Origin: a virus
Strand: one strand, 5' to 3'
DNA length: 42,529 nucleotides
IMG/VR virus record: IMGVR_UViG_3300025668_000019
Location: 1-42,529 of that record
Part shown: piece after piece, positions 19,101 to 34,100 of the stretch
How positions within the stretch are numbered: the first letter of the stretch is position 1
How the letters are laid out: each line of letters starts with the position of its first letter
Translations under genes and position numbers: made by a program
Notes under the pieces: generated by a model
The model's database searches: none
Told to the model about the DNA's origin: nothing
Seen by the model: the letters and a program-made list of their open reading frames with translations, nothing else

Positions 19101-22100
19101 GTCATAGACAGAACTTACTCCACTAGTAGCGATTGTACCAGTTGCTGTAGAAGGAGCAGTCAGAGTATCTGCTGCTACCCATGCAGTACCAGTGAAAGCA
19201 CCGACATATAGAATCTCATCCTCAGCATCCCACTCAAGAACAGTTGCAGTTCCACCACCACTAGAAGTGACTGTTTCGCCAACAATGAAGTTTCCGCTGT
19301 TAGCACTCAATGTGATTGTATATGCACTAATAGTACTTGTGGTATCTGTTGTAATTAAATCATGAACAATGTCATCAACTAAATTATCAAGGAAATCATT
19401 ATATGTCCAAGAACCAGCACCAAATTGTGCTAAGGCAAGTGTAGAAATCTCTTCTTTATAGTAGTTCTTGTTATACAGAAGATTCTTAGCAGCACTTCTT
19501 GCTTCATCCTTACCTGGTGCAAGAATTGCAACAGAAATATCTACAAGATCTCTAATTCTATAAACTACTTCATCAATATCTGTAGGACTTTCAGAATCCC
19601 TAAACGTTGCTGTTGTAGAATATGCGCCTGCATACTGATCACCAGTTACAGCACTAAACTGATCGTATAGTAGATTTCTAGCTGCTCTTTCACAGAAGAT
19701 TTTAAGTTGCTCAATAGAATATAAAGTTGCAAGTAGTTCATTCTCAATGTGATTGATAGTGAGATTTGCATTTAAGTAGAGTTCAATAGCAGTAATTGTG
19801 CTATAACTTCCACCAGTTTGGAGATCTGAAATAATGCTAAGAATAATAAGTTTAAGATCTCTTTCACAAGTGGTTTGACCGTTAGAACCAGGGAACGTCA
19901 ATGCACTGAATGGAACTCCGTTCAGATCATAAGTAAATTCTGCTGTGGTTAATCCAGTAATTTCTTCAGCAATAAATGTTCTGTTGAAATACAGTCTATC
20001 TGCAGCAATTTGGAAATCCTGATTAGTAGGAGCAATGATGTCATTGACAGTTTCAACTAAAGTATCAATTGCAGTTTGAACGTTAGCACAATTACCAGCA
20101 TCATTAGTGATACCCCAATCACCAACAATAATTGAGTTGGTATTAACTTCTGTCAGATCTCCTGTAATTGCTTGCTTGGCGTAGAATGCCAGTCGCTCAT
20201 GTGCATATACAGACTGGAAGACTTGCAATCTGATGTGCTGTAGTACATCATTATTTCCAAGATAGAACTTGGCACCAGTTACAGTATTACGATTTCCTCC
20301 TTCTTCGAGGTCATTTGCTAGTGCATCGAGTAGCAGACCTAAGTCAGTCTTACAGCGAAGCGTACCGTCTGTACTACCACCATTGGCATTACGAGGCATA
20401 TCTTGAGCAAGTTCGGGATATCTCCCAATCATGTCGGCAGCTGCCTTATCAACAATAGGACCACGATTTGCACGAATGAGACCTGCAGCATCTCTGAATC
20501 GATACTGAGTATCTAAACCAATTTGATTTGTGTAAATTGTGTCTGATGTACCATCATGATAATCTACATTGAATCCTGTTTCTAGATATTCATCTACAGA
20601 TGCGCCAATAAATTCAATTGCAGGTTGTACTTTTGTAACTGACGCCAAATGATCTACAGGTGAAACTAGATCGGCATTAGTAAGAGTATCAGTAAGAATA
20701 TCAATTAAATTGCCAACTGTACCATAAACATCCGCACAATCTCCTGTTGTATAATCCAGTTCAGTGACTGCATTTGCTGCAGCACTTACGAATGTGTGTG
20801 CATATTGCTGACCAGCAGGAGATGCTCCAACATTAACAGTAATAGTAGTTGCTGTTGGTGAGGTTACTGCAAGAACTTGATCATAAGCAGTGGTATTACC
20901 AGCATCGGGATAAGAAATTTCTCTATCGTTACCGTCATCAGCACAAGTAAATACAATCGATTCTCTTGCTAAAGAAACTCTTGATGATGTTGTTAGTGAA
21001 TGAGATCCAATCTCCAGTACCAATAAACCAGTTGCAGGGTCATATGTTGTACCCGAAGCAGGGGTAAATGTTGTCAGTGATGAAGTGGAAGAATCTATAA
21101 GTGTGGTATCAGTTACCTGTGTCAATCCATGAGATCCAGAGACAGTCCAAAGAACATTGTTAATGATATATTGAAGCATATCATTAACCTTTTCATATGC
21201 CCATAAGGTTTCAGTAATCTCAGTATCGACATGACTGATAGTGATGGGTACAGATGTTCTATCAACATATAATGCCGAAGCATCCCACATATGATTATTA
21301 GAACCATTGCGAAGATCTTCTATCAGAGCAGACAAAATATCACGAATATCATCTTCGCAATTGACGTTACCACCAGGAATTACTAGTGATGGGTATTGCT
21401 GAGTCAGTAGATAAACTGTTTCTTTAGCAACAAAATCTTTATTGACTTCAATCAGATTTGCTGCATCATAGTATCTGTGGGTTTTGCCAGCGAATCCAGC
21501 AGGAGCACCTGTAACTTTAGATGTTGCAAAGATTGCATCATTGTTAAACTCTTCACCCTTAGTGAATGACTCGACGCCTGACCAATCCTCAGTATATGTC
21601 TGAGCATCAGCACCATCTAAGTGAAGTAAAAGTTTAGTGGTCGAATCGCCTTGGAAAATTCCTGTAGGTGCAGTGAATGTCTGTGTGTAACGATTGTTAG
21701 TTGAAACTCTAACTTCATCAATATGACCACTAAAACCGTCACTAGAAGTTATTGTGGCACCAATTCTAAGTGGTTTTGTAGATCCATAATCACTAGCATC
21801 ACTATAATCACCACCATCTTGTGTTCCATTCACAAACATCTTAGTTGTAGAACCAGATCTAGAAATCGCAACATGATACCAGGTATCTGCGACTAGACTT
21901 GCTGTACCAGTGATTGTGACCGAACCATTGACCAAATACTTAATGTTTGAACCATCCAGATACAGATAAGGAGAAACTTCAGTTCCAGCAGTTCTAAAAT
22001 CTAGAATTGCTTTAGCGCCAGTAACATTAGCAGGACGAATCCAACACTCAATTGTAAGTGCATTTGTACCAAAACCAAATTCAGTTGAAGTTGGAATGGA

Positions 22101-25100
22101 AAGATAATCGGTAGTTCCACTTGCTAATAGCAATGATGCAGTTCCAAACTGCTTTTGTGCTGTATCTAATTGAGCACTATTATTAAATGTTGCTGTATGG
22201 TAATCAGCACCAGTAGATTGACATCTACCAACTTTACCAAGGAACAAAGTACTCTTTGCTTGATTATAACCAACAACCTCTGCTTTAGTATCAGTGGATT
22301 TAATAACTTGACCTGCAGCAAAGAATCCTGTGCCGATGCGATCCTTCAAAGTAAGTTTCCTTACTACACCACCTTCATTTGGTGTAAATTCACCACTATT
22401 GTTACCATATTCTACTTTGTAATTACGAATAAACTCATCTTGTTGGATGTCACCACTTGCATTATCGTAAGGAATCACATAATTATTAATAAGTTCATTT
22501 GAAGGGAACTTAAGATTATATGCTGTATCTTTATCATCAAAATCAACAATGCTTACTTGTGATTTAGAAATATCATCAAGAACGATGTTTGGATATGTCT
22601 GAGATGCAATTCTGTTGAACAGGAGACCAAAGAACGAAGATCCATCGGAAATATTAACTTGTCCAATAGATTCGTTAGTAGTAGGATCTACATACACTGC
22701 CGTCGATGTGACACGAGCAACAACACCAGAAGATGCACCAATGATAATATCATTCAATTGAATGTCATATAGACCAGGTGTTGATTGATATGTACCAGCA
22801 GTCTTACTTAAAGTAAGATCATTCGTGATGGTAATAGTAGTGCTATAGATGGGAATATCTTCTTGTTGTGAAACCGCATTAGTACCATTTACTCCTCTAG
22901 TTACAGTAATACTAGTAGATTCAGAACCCTGAGTGATATTAGTAATGGTAAAGATTTCGGATCCTATTTGATAATCACTGCCAGAAACCAAAGTTCCATC
23001 TGCAATGGGTGAATCCGTAGCAGAAGTTGCATCAATAACCTCAAAAGTAGATGTTGCTGCACCAATGGTATAACGTAGTCTAGCTAAAGGCGTTTCTTGA
23101 CCTCTCTGTAAGTTGATTTGCTCAACTCTAGCAGTATCTCCATCTAAATTAGTAACAGTCTCATTAAAAGCAAACAATCCAATATTACTAATACTATCAT
23201 TCTGCTGAAGATTGCCAGAGAATCCTGTCGCACCAACGGTGCAAAGTTCATTAATAATAAATGTTCCTTCAGTAACAAATCCTTGAATAACTTGTCCAAT
23301 AACATTAGTGACCGTCAAACGTGCTGTCGAAGAGATGCCGATAAGTGTATTTCCGACATTAGGGAAAATACCACTAGTATTGATGAATGTAAATGCTACG
23401 ATAGAAATTGGATCTACTGAAATATTTACATACTTCACGCTAGCAGGGGGTTGTGGAGGTTCGCTAAAGACAATAGACTCACCCTGAATCTCAAATGATG
23501 TATTAGGAGTTTGAGCAACTCCATTGAGAATAATCATCAACTGATTCGAGTTGGCAACAACATTGATTCCATCGACAGTCAATGGGAATGCAATTCGTTC
23601 GCCATCAAACAGACTTGAAATATCATCGATACGTTGAACAACAGATGTCAAAATATTCTCAGAGGAAGTCAGTCTCTTCTGACGGAAAAGAACCTCAGTA
23701 TTATTAAACTCACTATAAATTGGTTCTACCAGAGCAAAACTTTGAATGTTAGGAACAACCGATTGTCTTGTAAGTTCGACAGATTTTGTTAATTGGAAAT
23801 CAATACCTTTGTTTGGAACAAAACCCTTTTCAACGAGGTTCAATTCACCAAAGACTTTGAACGAAGCGGGATGAACGTTCTTGATTAGAATATCTTTCCA
23901 ATCATCAATAGAAACAGAAGACTTAACTGCATATGAGAAGTCCTGATAATAATAGGAGTCTTGAATCTTCTGAATGATTTCCGAAGGCTTACCAACGTCA
24001 TCAATAAACTGACCTGTGGTTTTAGTGATAGAACCAATATCAAGAACACCCTTTGCAATTTTAAGATCGCTGATGATACCAGAGGATTTGGAAATCACAC
24101 CAGTAATCTTAGAGTTGGCAGTGAAATCTCCAACATAATTAACAATTTTAAGAACCCTAGGTCCAACTTGCCAACCATTATTAGTAGAGACATAACCAGT
24201 AGCAGTTGCAGTCTCAAATGCATCACCTTGATAAACCAACTCACCTTCAAGGAAAGTTGAAGTAACGACGTTTGCAGTTGCTGAAGCACCGAAAGATTCT
24301 GTCAAGAGTGATTGTCTTCCAGTTCCTGCATTGGCAAACGTGAGTGAGTCGCCAAGTTCTGCGTTAGCAGCAGTAATTGCAAGTTTTAACTGATCATTTT
24401 CTAGAGAGTTTGCAGCACCTGTAATAGCATAATAAGTTGTAGTAGAATTCAATCTACCGATAGCACCTGATGCTAAGGGGAACTCAATACCGTCTCCAGT
24501 ATCAGTTACATCTAGAGTAACCAAAGATCCATTTACGATTCCATGGGGGAAAGCAAATTGGAGTAATCCAAGGTCAATGTTAATTACATAATTGAAAGAA
24601 GACTTCAAAGAAACTGTTGGTTCAGAAGAATAACCCGAACCAGGATCTTTAACTAAGATTTGATCAATACGACCGTTTCTAATTGATGCTTCAGCAATAG
24701 CGTTAGTACCACCGCCACCTGTAATAACGACAGCAGGTGCCTGAGAATAACCAGAACCAGGATTAGTGACAGTGATACTATCAAGAATACTAGTAGATGT
24801 TAATTGTGCGTTGATCGGGAATGTGATCTCAGGACGTAATGTATAGTCATGAGGATAATCATAACCGAAGTTATTATTTTTAAGTTTCTTAATCTTACCG
24901 ACCTTATCGCCTTTGGTAAAGACCGATGCACCTGTGCCGAAAGGAGGAATGACAACTACCAACTCAGCACCAGATCCTGTCAATCCAGCACCAAGAATAC
25001 CATCAATCGCCTCAACATCAATTACTGCTGTTGTATATCCTTTACCAGGAGAAGTAACTGATACTTCTTGAATTTGACCTGGGATTACTCCACCTTCTTC

Positions 25101-28100
25101 ATCAGATCCATCTGCAACAGTGATGCTTACTAATCCACCTTCACCATCCCCACCAATAGGAACGCCAGTATAAACACCAACCGCATACTCTGTTCCTGGT
25201 GCATTGATATCCACTCTTTCAATTTTACGTGAAGATTGGATTCCTGTAACAACAGGTAATCTGGAATAAAATCCACCAGAACTTACAATTCTAATATCGG
25301 AGATAGGTCCAACTGCTTTTGTCGAACTAGTGCTGTATTGTGCTTGAGAAACTGTAGCTACACCTTCAGGTTCATTGGAAAGTGGGAATTTGAAGATTGT
25401 ATCACCTGTAGTAATTGTTCCTCCAGAAGTGCTGGAGACTACAAAAGTTCCAACATAAGGCGAATCAACAATATCAAGATAACTTCTAGTATCAATAGGA
25501 GAATCACTACCAGTCCTAGAAGGATCAAAATAGTATGAAATATTTGTTACTGTACCTCTACCAACTTTCAATTTGACTGTAGGAGTGGGTTGTCCCTCTC
25601 CAGTCAAACCAGGAGTACCAATTCTCTCAATTGAGTTGAAAGAATATTCTAGTTTGAACAGGTTATCTTTAGAGAATGATAGATTCGCACCCACCATAGA
25701 AGAGTGACTGAGATCAAACAAATACTGATGTCCATAGTACATTTTGAGTACGGGGGACTTAGCAAATATACTGACAGCAGATGCTGATGTAGCAGGATCT
25801 GATACTGCAGCAGCATCCAATTTATAAGTAAATTCTTTATTACTTACAACACTATTGACTGTGAAAGATCCATCATATTCATCATATAATGTGCCACTAA
25901 CCTCTCTTGTTGGATTTCCAGTAACAAAAATATTTTCTCCAACCGAGAAATAATGCCTATTGCCAGTAATTGCATAAACTTCATCAGTATTATTGACTGC
26001 AGTGCATTGTAAAATTTTATCTAAGGTAGAAATCAGGGTAATTTTCAACACACCCGTCAGGTTTGTGATCTGAGCGGTTGAATATGCAGAATTGAATGAA
26101 ATGTCACCAGTTTCAATAGAAACGACAGATCCAACAATAAACGTAGATGATCCAGAAACTTCTAAGATTTTTACACTATAGGAATCTGTATTAAATGGTG
26201 TGAATTTTGCAAATTCATCTAAATTATTTGTTCCACCGATTTCAGTTGGTGCATCATAAGTTGATAAATCAATATCAAATGTGCCAGGAGTTGTGTTGGT
26301 GATCTCGTTAAAGAAGTAATCACTGATTACATTTACATCATTAGGAATAGGACCACTGATTCCATAGGTACTCTGCTCTGAGAACTGTGATGTTACTAGA
26401 TTTCCAGTATTTAAATCATCAGACCAAGAGTTATTATTAACAGCACAATATACCTTATTATTGGTATCATCAACTCTTAGAATATATCCACTATTGATAA
26501 AACTTCCAGCATCATTGTTTAATTGCAGTTTTGCACCAATACTGAAGTTAAATGGTTGATTGATAACAAGTTCTTGAACATTATCAATTTTGATAGTGTT
26601 TGTAACTTTAATGTAATAACGATCTTTGACGATTGCATCAACCTTAAGTTTCTTAGACCCTGGGGATGGAACAGTAGAAGTTCTAGAACTCCAAGTATCT
26701 GATGCATAAGTAAGAGTTTCGGTATCTTGAAGGAATGTACTTGCGACATTATCATAATCAAGAGTTTGCAATCCAACACCACCTAGTGCCAAACCTGTAC
26801 TTGTTAATGTAAGGGTTGATCCGATTACAACAGGAACGTTTGTTCTTGCAAAACCAATTCCAGTATTACTTTGTGCTCCCTTATCACCCAATCTTACAGC
26901 ATCGGAGTTCTTATCAGTTTTTAGTGCCCAACCGATGTAATCAATATAATCATAGCGATTTGTATTAGTGCTAAACCAAGCAGTATCAGTCCAAGAGTAA
27001 CTGAATCCAAATGCAGCAGCAACAGGAAGAGCTGTAACATCACTAGGAACAGTAGGAGTAAGTGCTCTATTTCTTAAACGAACATTATCAACAAAGAATT
27101 GACCTTGCTCATTAGATCTATATGTTCCTAATGTACCGTCTCTACCAGCAATTTGACCAATATGAATATCTTTGTTTGAGAGAGCAGTATCTGCGATAGT
27201 TCCAGTAAATGCCTGAATGCCATTTACATATCCAGTAAATGTATCTCCTTCTTTTTTCAGTCCAATAAATTGCCAAGTGTCATCAGCATACATTGTTGTT
27301 GCTGTTGATTGCAAAGCAGTACCAGCAGAATTGATAGTAGTGGTATTATTGGTAACAACCAATTCTAAATTACCACCACTAATATCATAGTATAACCATA
27401 GACCACCAGTAGCAACTGTTGCATCACCAATGGATAATAAAGTCTGTTCTGTAGCAGAAACAGAAGTTACACTGGAATCCTTATAGACCATCATTTCAAA
27501 GGTCCAATTATCATCCAACTTAGTTCCTAATTGCTCACCTGTAACTTTTAAATTACCTTGTGTCCAAGTAGATTGACCTGTTTGATAACCATAGATCTTA
27601 GCAACATTATTCTCTAGAGTAACAGAACCACTTGTAGTGGTATTTGTTAATGTATAATGTGTAGTAGTATCAAGAATAGAACCTGATTCAAATCCATATA
27701 GGAATTCATTTCTATTCCAAGATGTTTGACCGAATGAGAATACATCACCAGAATTATCTACAGCAATACTATTGACTGTGATACCTTCAATATTATTGAT
27801 ATTGAATTCATTACTGGTCTGTTTCTTCATAATACCATCATATCCAATCTTGACGGTATCTACTGTTTTATATCCAGTTGTAGCATCAATAGAAGTATAT
27901 CCGACATTAAGATCGCCAAAGATATCAATAATTGTATTATTTGCTACCTGAATATTTTTTCCACTAGGAGCAATGTAACGATAATTCCAAATTAAGTCAC
28001 CATCAGTATCTAACTTTCCAACCCAGAAACTATCTTTGGTTGTATTATCAGATTTTAATCTGAGAGTAGATGTGATATAGCACTCATCAAATTCGTCACT

Positions 28101-31100
28101 AACAAGACTAACATCCAGGAAAGAATACAAAGTATTATTAATTTCTTTGATCCAATCGATGGTAATTACGCTCGTTCCGATCTGTGCCTTACCAAAAGAT
28201 AATCTAACGTCGGTAGCACTGCTTGTATCTGCAGTTTCTAGTACAAAATAAACAGAATCATCAAGAACAATAAGATCTATCAATTTTTCAGATTTGGAAG
28301 CAGTTGCAATCTTTCTTTTTGCTGAGAAATTGCCAGTAGAATCGACTGATGCAATGTAAGCATCATATGGATTCGACGAGTTAGTATTTGTATAACCACC
28401 GATAATATAACGTGTCTCAGAATATTTCCTGATGGCAGTTACTTTATCTGCACGAGTCGCACCAGAGATACCAGCAAATCCTCTTTGGAAGGAGAGAGTT
28501 GCACTCAGTCCATCAATTGATTGAACATATTTTGCAATAATTCCATCAGGATTATATGCAGTGAGAATTTGTGAGTTTGGTTTAGATTCTCCAACAACCC
28601 AAATATTGTCACCATCAACATCTAATTTAGTAAATTCAGTATAAGCTTCTCCACCTTGACTTTCAAGAGTTTTTTCCCACTCTTTAACACCAAGTTCAGA
28701 GAATTTAGATATGAAAGCAACTTCATTGCCAGAACTATCTAAAGTTTTTCCACAGAAGAATGATTCTTTTTGGTCATTGACAACTACATCATTGATTTTG
28801 ATATAGTTTTGATTAGCAATGGTAGCAACATAATAATCTGCTTTCTTAAAGACTTGAGGATGACTCAGAATAACTCTAGGGTTTTTAGTATATCCAGAAC
28901 CAGAATTAATAATATTAACAGTCTCAATAGCACCAACAGAATTTACAACTGCCTGTAAATCTCCAGATTCTCCATCACCATCAATAATAATAGTTGGAGG
29001 AATCTCAGCATCATATCCAGAACCAGTCTGAGTGATGGAAAGTTCTTCAATACCCTTCAATTGACGTACAACATACTGTTTGTTCGTATTGTCCATTACA
29101 GGAGTGTAATCAACAAAAACTGTATCTGCAGGTTGCAATTGATGGGGAGAATCTGTTGTAATTACACCAAAGTTTGAATCTGATACTGTTTCAAATCCAT
29201 ATGAAAGGAGACTCTCACCCTTAATTTTAGAGATACGAGCAGATACACCGATACCTTCAGTACCATCATTATCAAATGTCAGAATGTCATTTACTTGATA
29301 ACTCTTACCAGGATTTTCAACAATAAATCCAGTTACAGCAGCATCTTCAAACTTAGTGATAGTTTCAACTTCGATATCAACTTTAGAATCAAGTCTTACT
29401 GAAGGGAAATAATCAAATAGTTGTAAAGGAGATTCTTCAAACAGTTGATCGGGATCAGCAGTTTCTGCTGCATCAATGATACCGTCTCTATTCTCGTCTT
29501 CTACATCAAACAGGAGAATGTCTCCATCCTCAGTAGTTAGAGCGTTTGTAGAGGCATTTGGTGCCCTCTCAACGTCAATATCAACATTCTCATATGGATC
29601 TCTATAACGAACAACTCCAGTAGGAATATTTTGCTGAACAGCATCAGAATTGAGATTCCAAGGATCAACAACAGAGTTGAAATCTGTTCCCAAAACATAT
29701 GGGAATTGTGGATTACCATTTTCTGTGGTATCAATTGTTATGAAATAGCAATACCTACCTTCGGGGAAATCTGGAGTTTTGCAGAAACGACCGTTATATT
29801 GATCGAGGTCACCCAATCCAAAAACATACTGATAGTCTTCAATAAATCTTCCTACAGGTTCATCTAAAATAGAAGGTCCTGCAGTTCTAATTGGTGTTGG
29901 ATTAGTGATCGCATCTTCAATCAAGTTAGATTTCAATCTGTATGAAGTATCAAGTCTATTAACTGCAGAAGATTGATCTGTAGGATCTGTGTATCCATAA
30001 GGTCCGTAGATAGGATTACCATCAAACGCCCAACCAATAATAGGAGAGTGATCTAACTGATCTTCCTGTTCTAAGATTTGGTTATTAACATCTTCAAATA
30101 AGTTATCACCAAGAATATATCTCAGTCTTTGAGGATTAGAAAGGTGTGCATATTCACCACCGTACTGATTATTATATCCAGAGAATACAGCACCCTTTGC
30201 ACTATCAAATGAAGTGTTCTCTTGAAGATTATAAGTCCATTGGAATACATTAGAATTGAACGTAGCGCCCAATCCAACAGAATTCAAACTAATAATAGTT
30301 GTTCCTTGAACGTAGTTGATACCTCTATTGATAATATCAATACTAGTAACTCTTCCAGCATTTTCTCCATCAGTATCAATCGTTGCTTTAGCAACAGCAC
30401 CAAAACCATCACCTTGAATGACGACTTCGGGTGCAGTAGTGTATCCACTACCAGCAGAAATAATAGCAATAGAAATAATTCGACCATTATTGACAATTGC
30501 TTGAGCAACTGCTCCAGAACCAGAACTCAAAGAGATTGTAGGTTTGGATGTATATGATTCTCCACCACTAAGGATAGTTGTAGATTGAATTGGTCCGCGA
30601 ACAGAAGCAGTTGCAGATGCTCCAGAACCACCTCCACCAACAATGGTGATGCTTGGTTGAGACGTGTATCCACTACCACCAGAATTCATTAAAATTCTAG
30701 AAACGACACCCTTAGTAACAATTGCTGTTGCAGCTGCTCCAGAACCGCCTCCACCGACGATAGAGACCAAAGGGGATGTTGTGTATCCAGTACCACTTTG
30801 ATCCACTGTGATCGCTGTAATAGATCCATCAACGGTTACGCTTGCTGATGCTCCAGAACCGCCGCCACCTTCAATAGTAATGTTAGGAGGAGATGCTGCG
30901 TCATAGTCCTGACCAACATTTGTAATGTCGATAGATGTTACAGGTCCAAATGTTTTTGTTAAACTTGATTTATATGACCAAATAGACACACCATTCACCC
31001 ATACACCAATAGGTCCAGGATTAATGGCATTTTTAGTAGAGATTGTATTTGGTACTAACGGGAATCTATTTAATTTACGTTGGTTACCAGGAATAAGTGC

Positions 31101-34100
31101 AGATCCAGGGAAAGGTCCAATATTATAATTGGGAATACCAGTAGATGCAACATACACATACTCTTCATTAAAGAATGAGTTCTGAATATTAGTTGTATAA
31201 GGTCCAATAGAATTCAAAACTGCAGAATTTGTCGATTTTCCCTTATTCAAATCAACAGATACTAAGATATTGCCCTGAGGAACAACACTAGCAGGTTGTG
31301 GGAGTTGATATTGGAAAACAGTTTCACTGTCTCTGGAGGTGACGAAGAAAGAACCGTTATATAAAATTGGATTTGCACCATAAACAGTAACTTGATCGCC
31401 AACTAACAATCCATGTGGGTTGGAGCAAGTAATGGTTGCAAACCTGTTATCAATACCACCAAAAGTAACTTCAGTAACTTCGACTAACTTTTTGACATTA
31501 TACAACCAAGTTCTTAGTTCTGGTTTTGTTGAAGTACCACCAAGTTTAGAAACTGTTAATTTATCACCAGGTAGGTAATAAGATCCAGTATCAGTCAATA
31601 CCGTCTGCTGAGCATCAACGATACCAACAACATTTAAAACTACCTCTTGAGTAGTTCCCCTATTAATATAAACCGTAAAGTTAGAAGATACTCCTGTTGC
31701 AGAATCCCAATCCTCAACAATATTATTAACAGAGCGAGTACATTCGATAAACTGATTCAGTGATTTTTCTTTATATTGAACTAACTCCGAACCACCGATT
31801 AAAAATTCACCATTTCTTTCTGGCCATCCAATAGTAGAATCGACTGTGATAACAGTATCATCTACACCAAGAGGTTCTGCAAGTTTTGTTTTGTATGGAA
31901 CTGTAAAAGAACCTACAATTGTCTCTTCAGACAAGACTAGTTCATAGATTTCAACATCAGATGTTTTGATTGAAATGTAATTTTCTACCAGTGCTGATGC
32001 TGCTCTAATGCTAGGATCTGCAATATCTTCTTCTTGAGTTAAGAGACCGTCTTTGATATTTGTAGGATCACCACTTACTAATGTGGCACGAAGAATCGTA
32101 TCAATAGACCAAGTTGCCGCAGATGGTTTTACGATCTGATCTTTTGGATATGTGATTGATACTTGCTCTCCATACAACAGTTTGAACAAATAAGCAACAC
32201 TAAAAGATGTACCCTTACTAGAATAAAAATCTTTTACAGATTTAATTGCTGTACGGACATCAATTTTAGTAAAATCAAGTTCAGGAACGTCTGGTAGGAA
32301 CTGTTCTGTATATTTGTCGAGAAGACGTTTTACAAATAATGCATCTAGACATTTGACATTAGCATCAATGACAGCAGGCATTGCCATTGTATTATTTGAG
32401 AAAATGGCATTACCACTTTGAGTATATTCTACAATACCACTAGCAGCTCTCGCACAACCATTAAATGTTGCTTTAGTATATCCACTACCACTCCTATTAA
32501 CAACGAATCCAGTAATTTCTTCTAAACCAGATTCTACTGATGCTTCGGCTTGAGGAGGACTTTGAATTACGACTGTAGGTGGCGTTGCAGCACTATATCC
32601 TGTACCAAAATTAGAAACATTGATATCAGTAATTCTACCATTAAAGATTGATGCCGTAGCAGCAGCTCCACTGCCGCCATCCTCTCTATTATCTACAATA
32701 TAAACAGATGGAACATCTTCATATCCACTGCCACCACTAAGAAGTTCAATACCAATAACACGTCCATCACCATCAACTTGAGTCTGGAGGACTTGTGCTC
32801 CTGTTGGATCGATTATTGCAATTCTAGGAACGGAGGTATAACCTTGTCCAGGATTAAGAACATTTATTGAAGTAACTACTCCATTAGTGATAACTGCTTG
32901 GAGATTTGCTCTAATCGCATTATCACCAAGAGGTTCATCGACATAAATTGCTGGTGCCGTTGTATATCCTTGCCCACCATCAGTAATAGTAATACTACCA
33001 CTAATACTACCACTAACAATAGTTGGTACTCCTATTTTTGCTCCACCAGGTTGTAAAAAACTAACTCTTGGAGTAAATGTATATCCACTACCAGAACTAA
33101 TAATATCAATACTGGAGATCGATCCATCAACTACAGTTGCTTTCAATTCTGCATTCTTAGATCCTTCAAGAACTGAGTCTTGAATTACTACGGTAGGGGG
33201 ATTTGTATCACTATATCCTTTACCACCAGAGAGAAGGGTCGCATTCTTGATACCATTTACTAAGGCAGTAGCAGATGCAGAAGAACCGATACCATTAGAA
33301 TTAATAGTGACTTTTGGTGGATATTGGAATCTATATCCACTTCCATTATTGTTAATGGAAATTGAAGTTAATTGATTGTCATTGATTCTGGCATATCCCA
33401 AAGCACCAGATCCAAAAGATGGGATAGGTGCTTCAATGGAATATACAGATAAGAATCTTCCATTCAAAGGTGCTGTATTAAAAATGAAAATATCACCATC
33501 AATGAAAAAATCTACCTTAGGGGTTAAAAATTCATTATCATAAACTGCTACGACATATTCATCAACAATGGGTTCATATTTTTCACCATTCCTAGTAAGT
33601 TTAAATTCTGTCTTACCTTCACCAAAAGAGTTAGAAATATTATCAACACCGATAATGGTATCTTCAATAAAACCACTCAAAAATGTGATGGATGTACTTG
33701 CATTATCATCTGATGCAATTCTTGCTCTAGGTGCAACAGTAAATACAACATTTGTGCCATCAATAACATAATCAATGTTTGGAATTAAAACTTGTCCAAA
33801 GACAGTGACAATTAGATGCTGTGCAGAAGGCGGGGCAATAGGATTTGACTGGGAAGTCAAAGGAAACGAACGCTCTACTCCATCAAAGGAATTGATAATT
33901 TGAGCAAGACTCGTCCATTTGAGTTTTACTTGCTCAAATGAAATTCCAGGACTTAGAGCAATATTAGGAGCATCTGTCGTGCTCTCATAATAGATTACTT
34001 CATCACCAATTAAGATAGAACCATTAGTATCTAAGAACTGATCAACAGATTCTACAACAATAGTATTACTAGTTGTAGAAATTGCTTCTACGACTTTAGT

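Noticed and set aside
28746-28754. TTTTCCACA inside the giant gene
   Set aside because: It encodes Phe-Phe-Cys-Gly in frame and is alone; a single 9-mer match in 42 kb is expected by chance.
30510-30862. CRISPR-like array from regularly spaced 12-mers
   Set aside because: The spacing is a multiple of three, the whole stretch is in frame in one protein, and the units encode GSGY modules.
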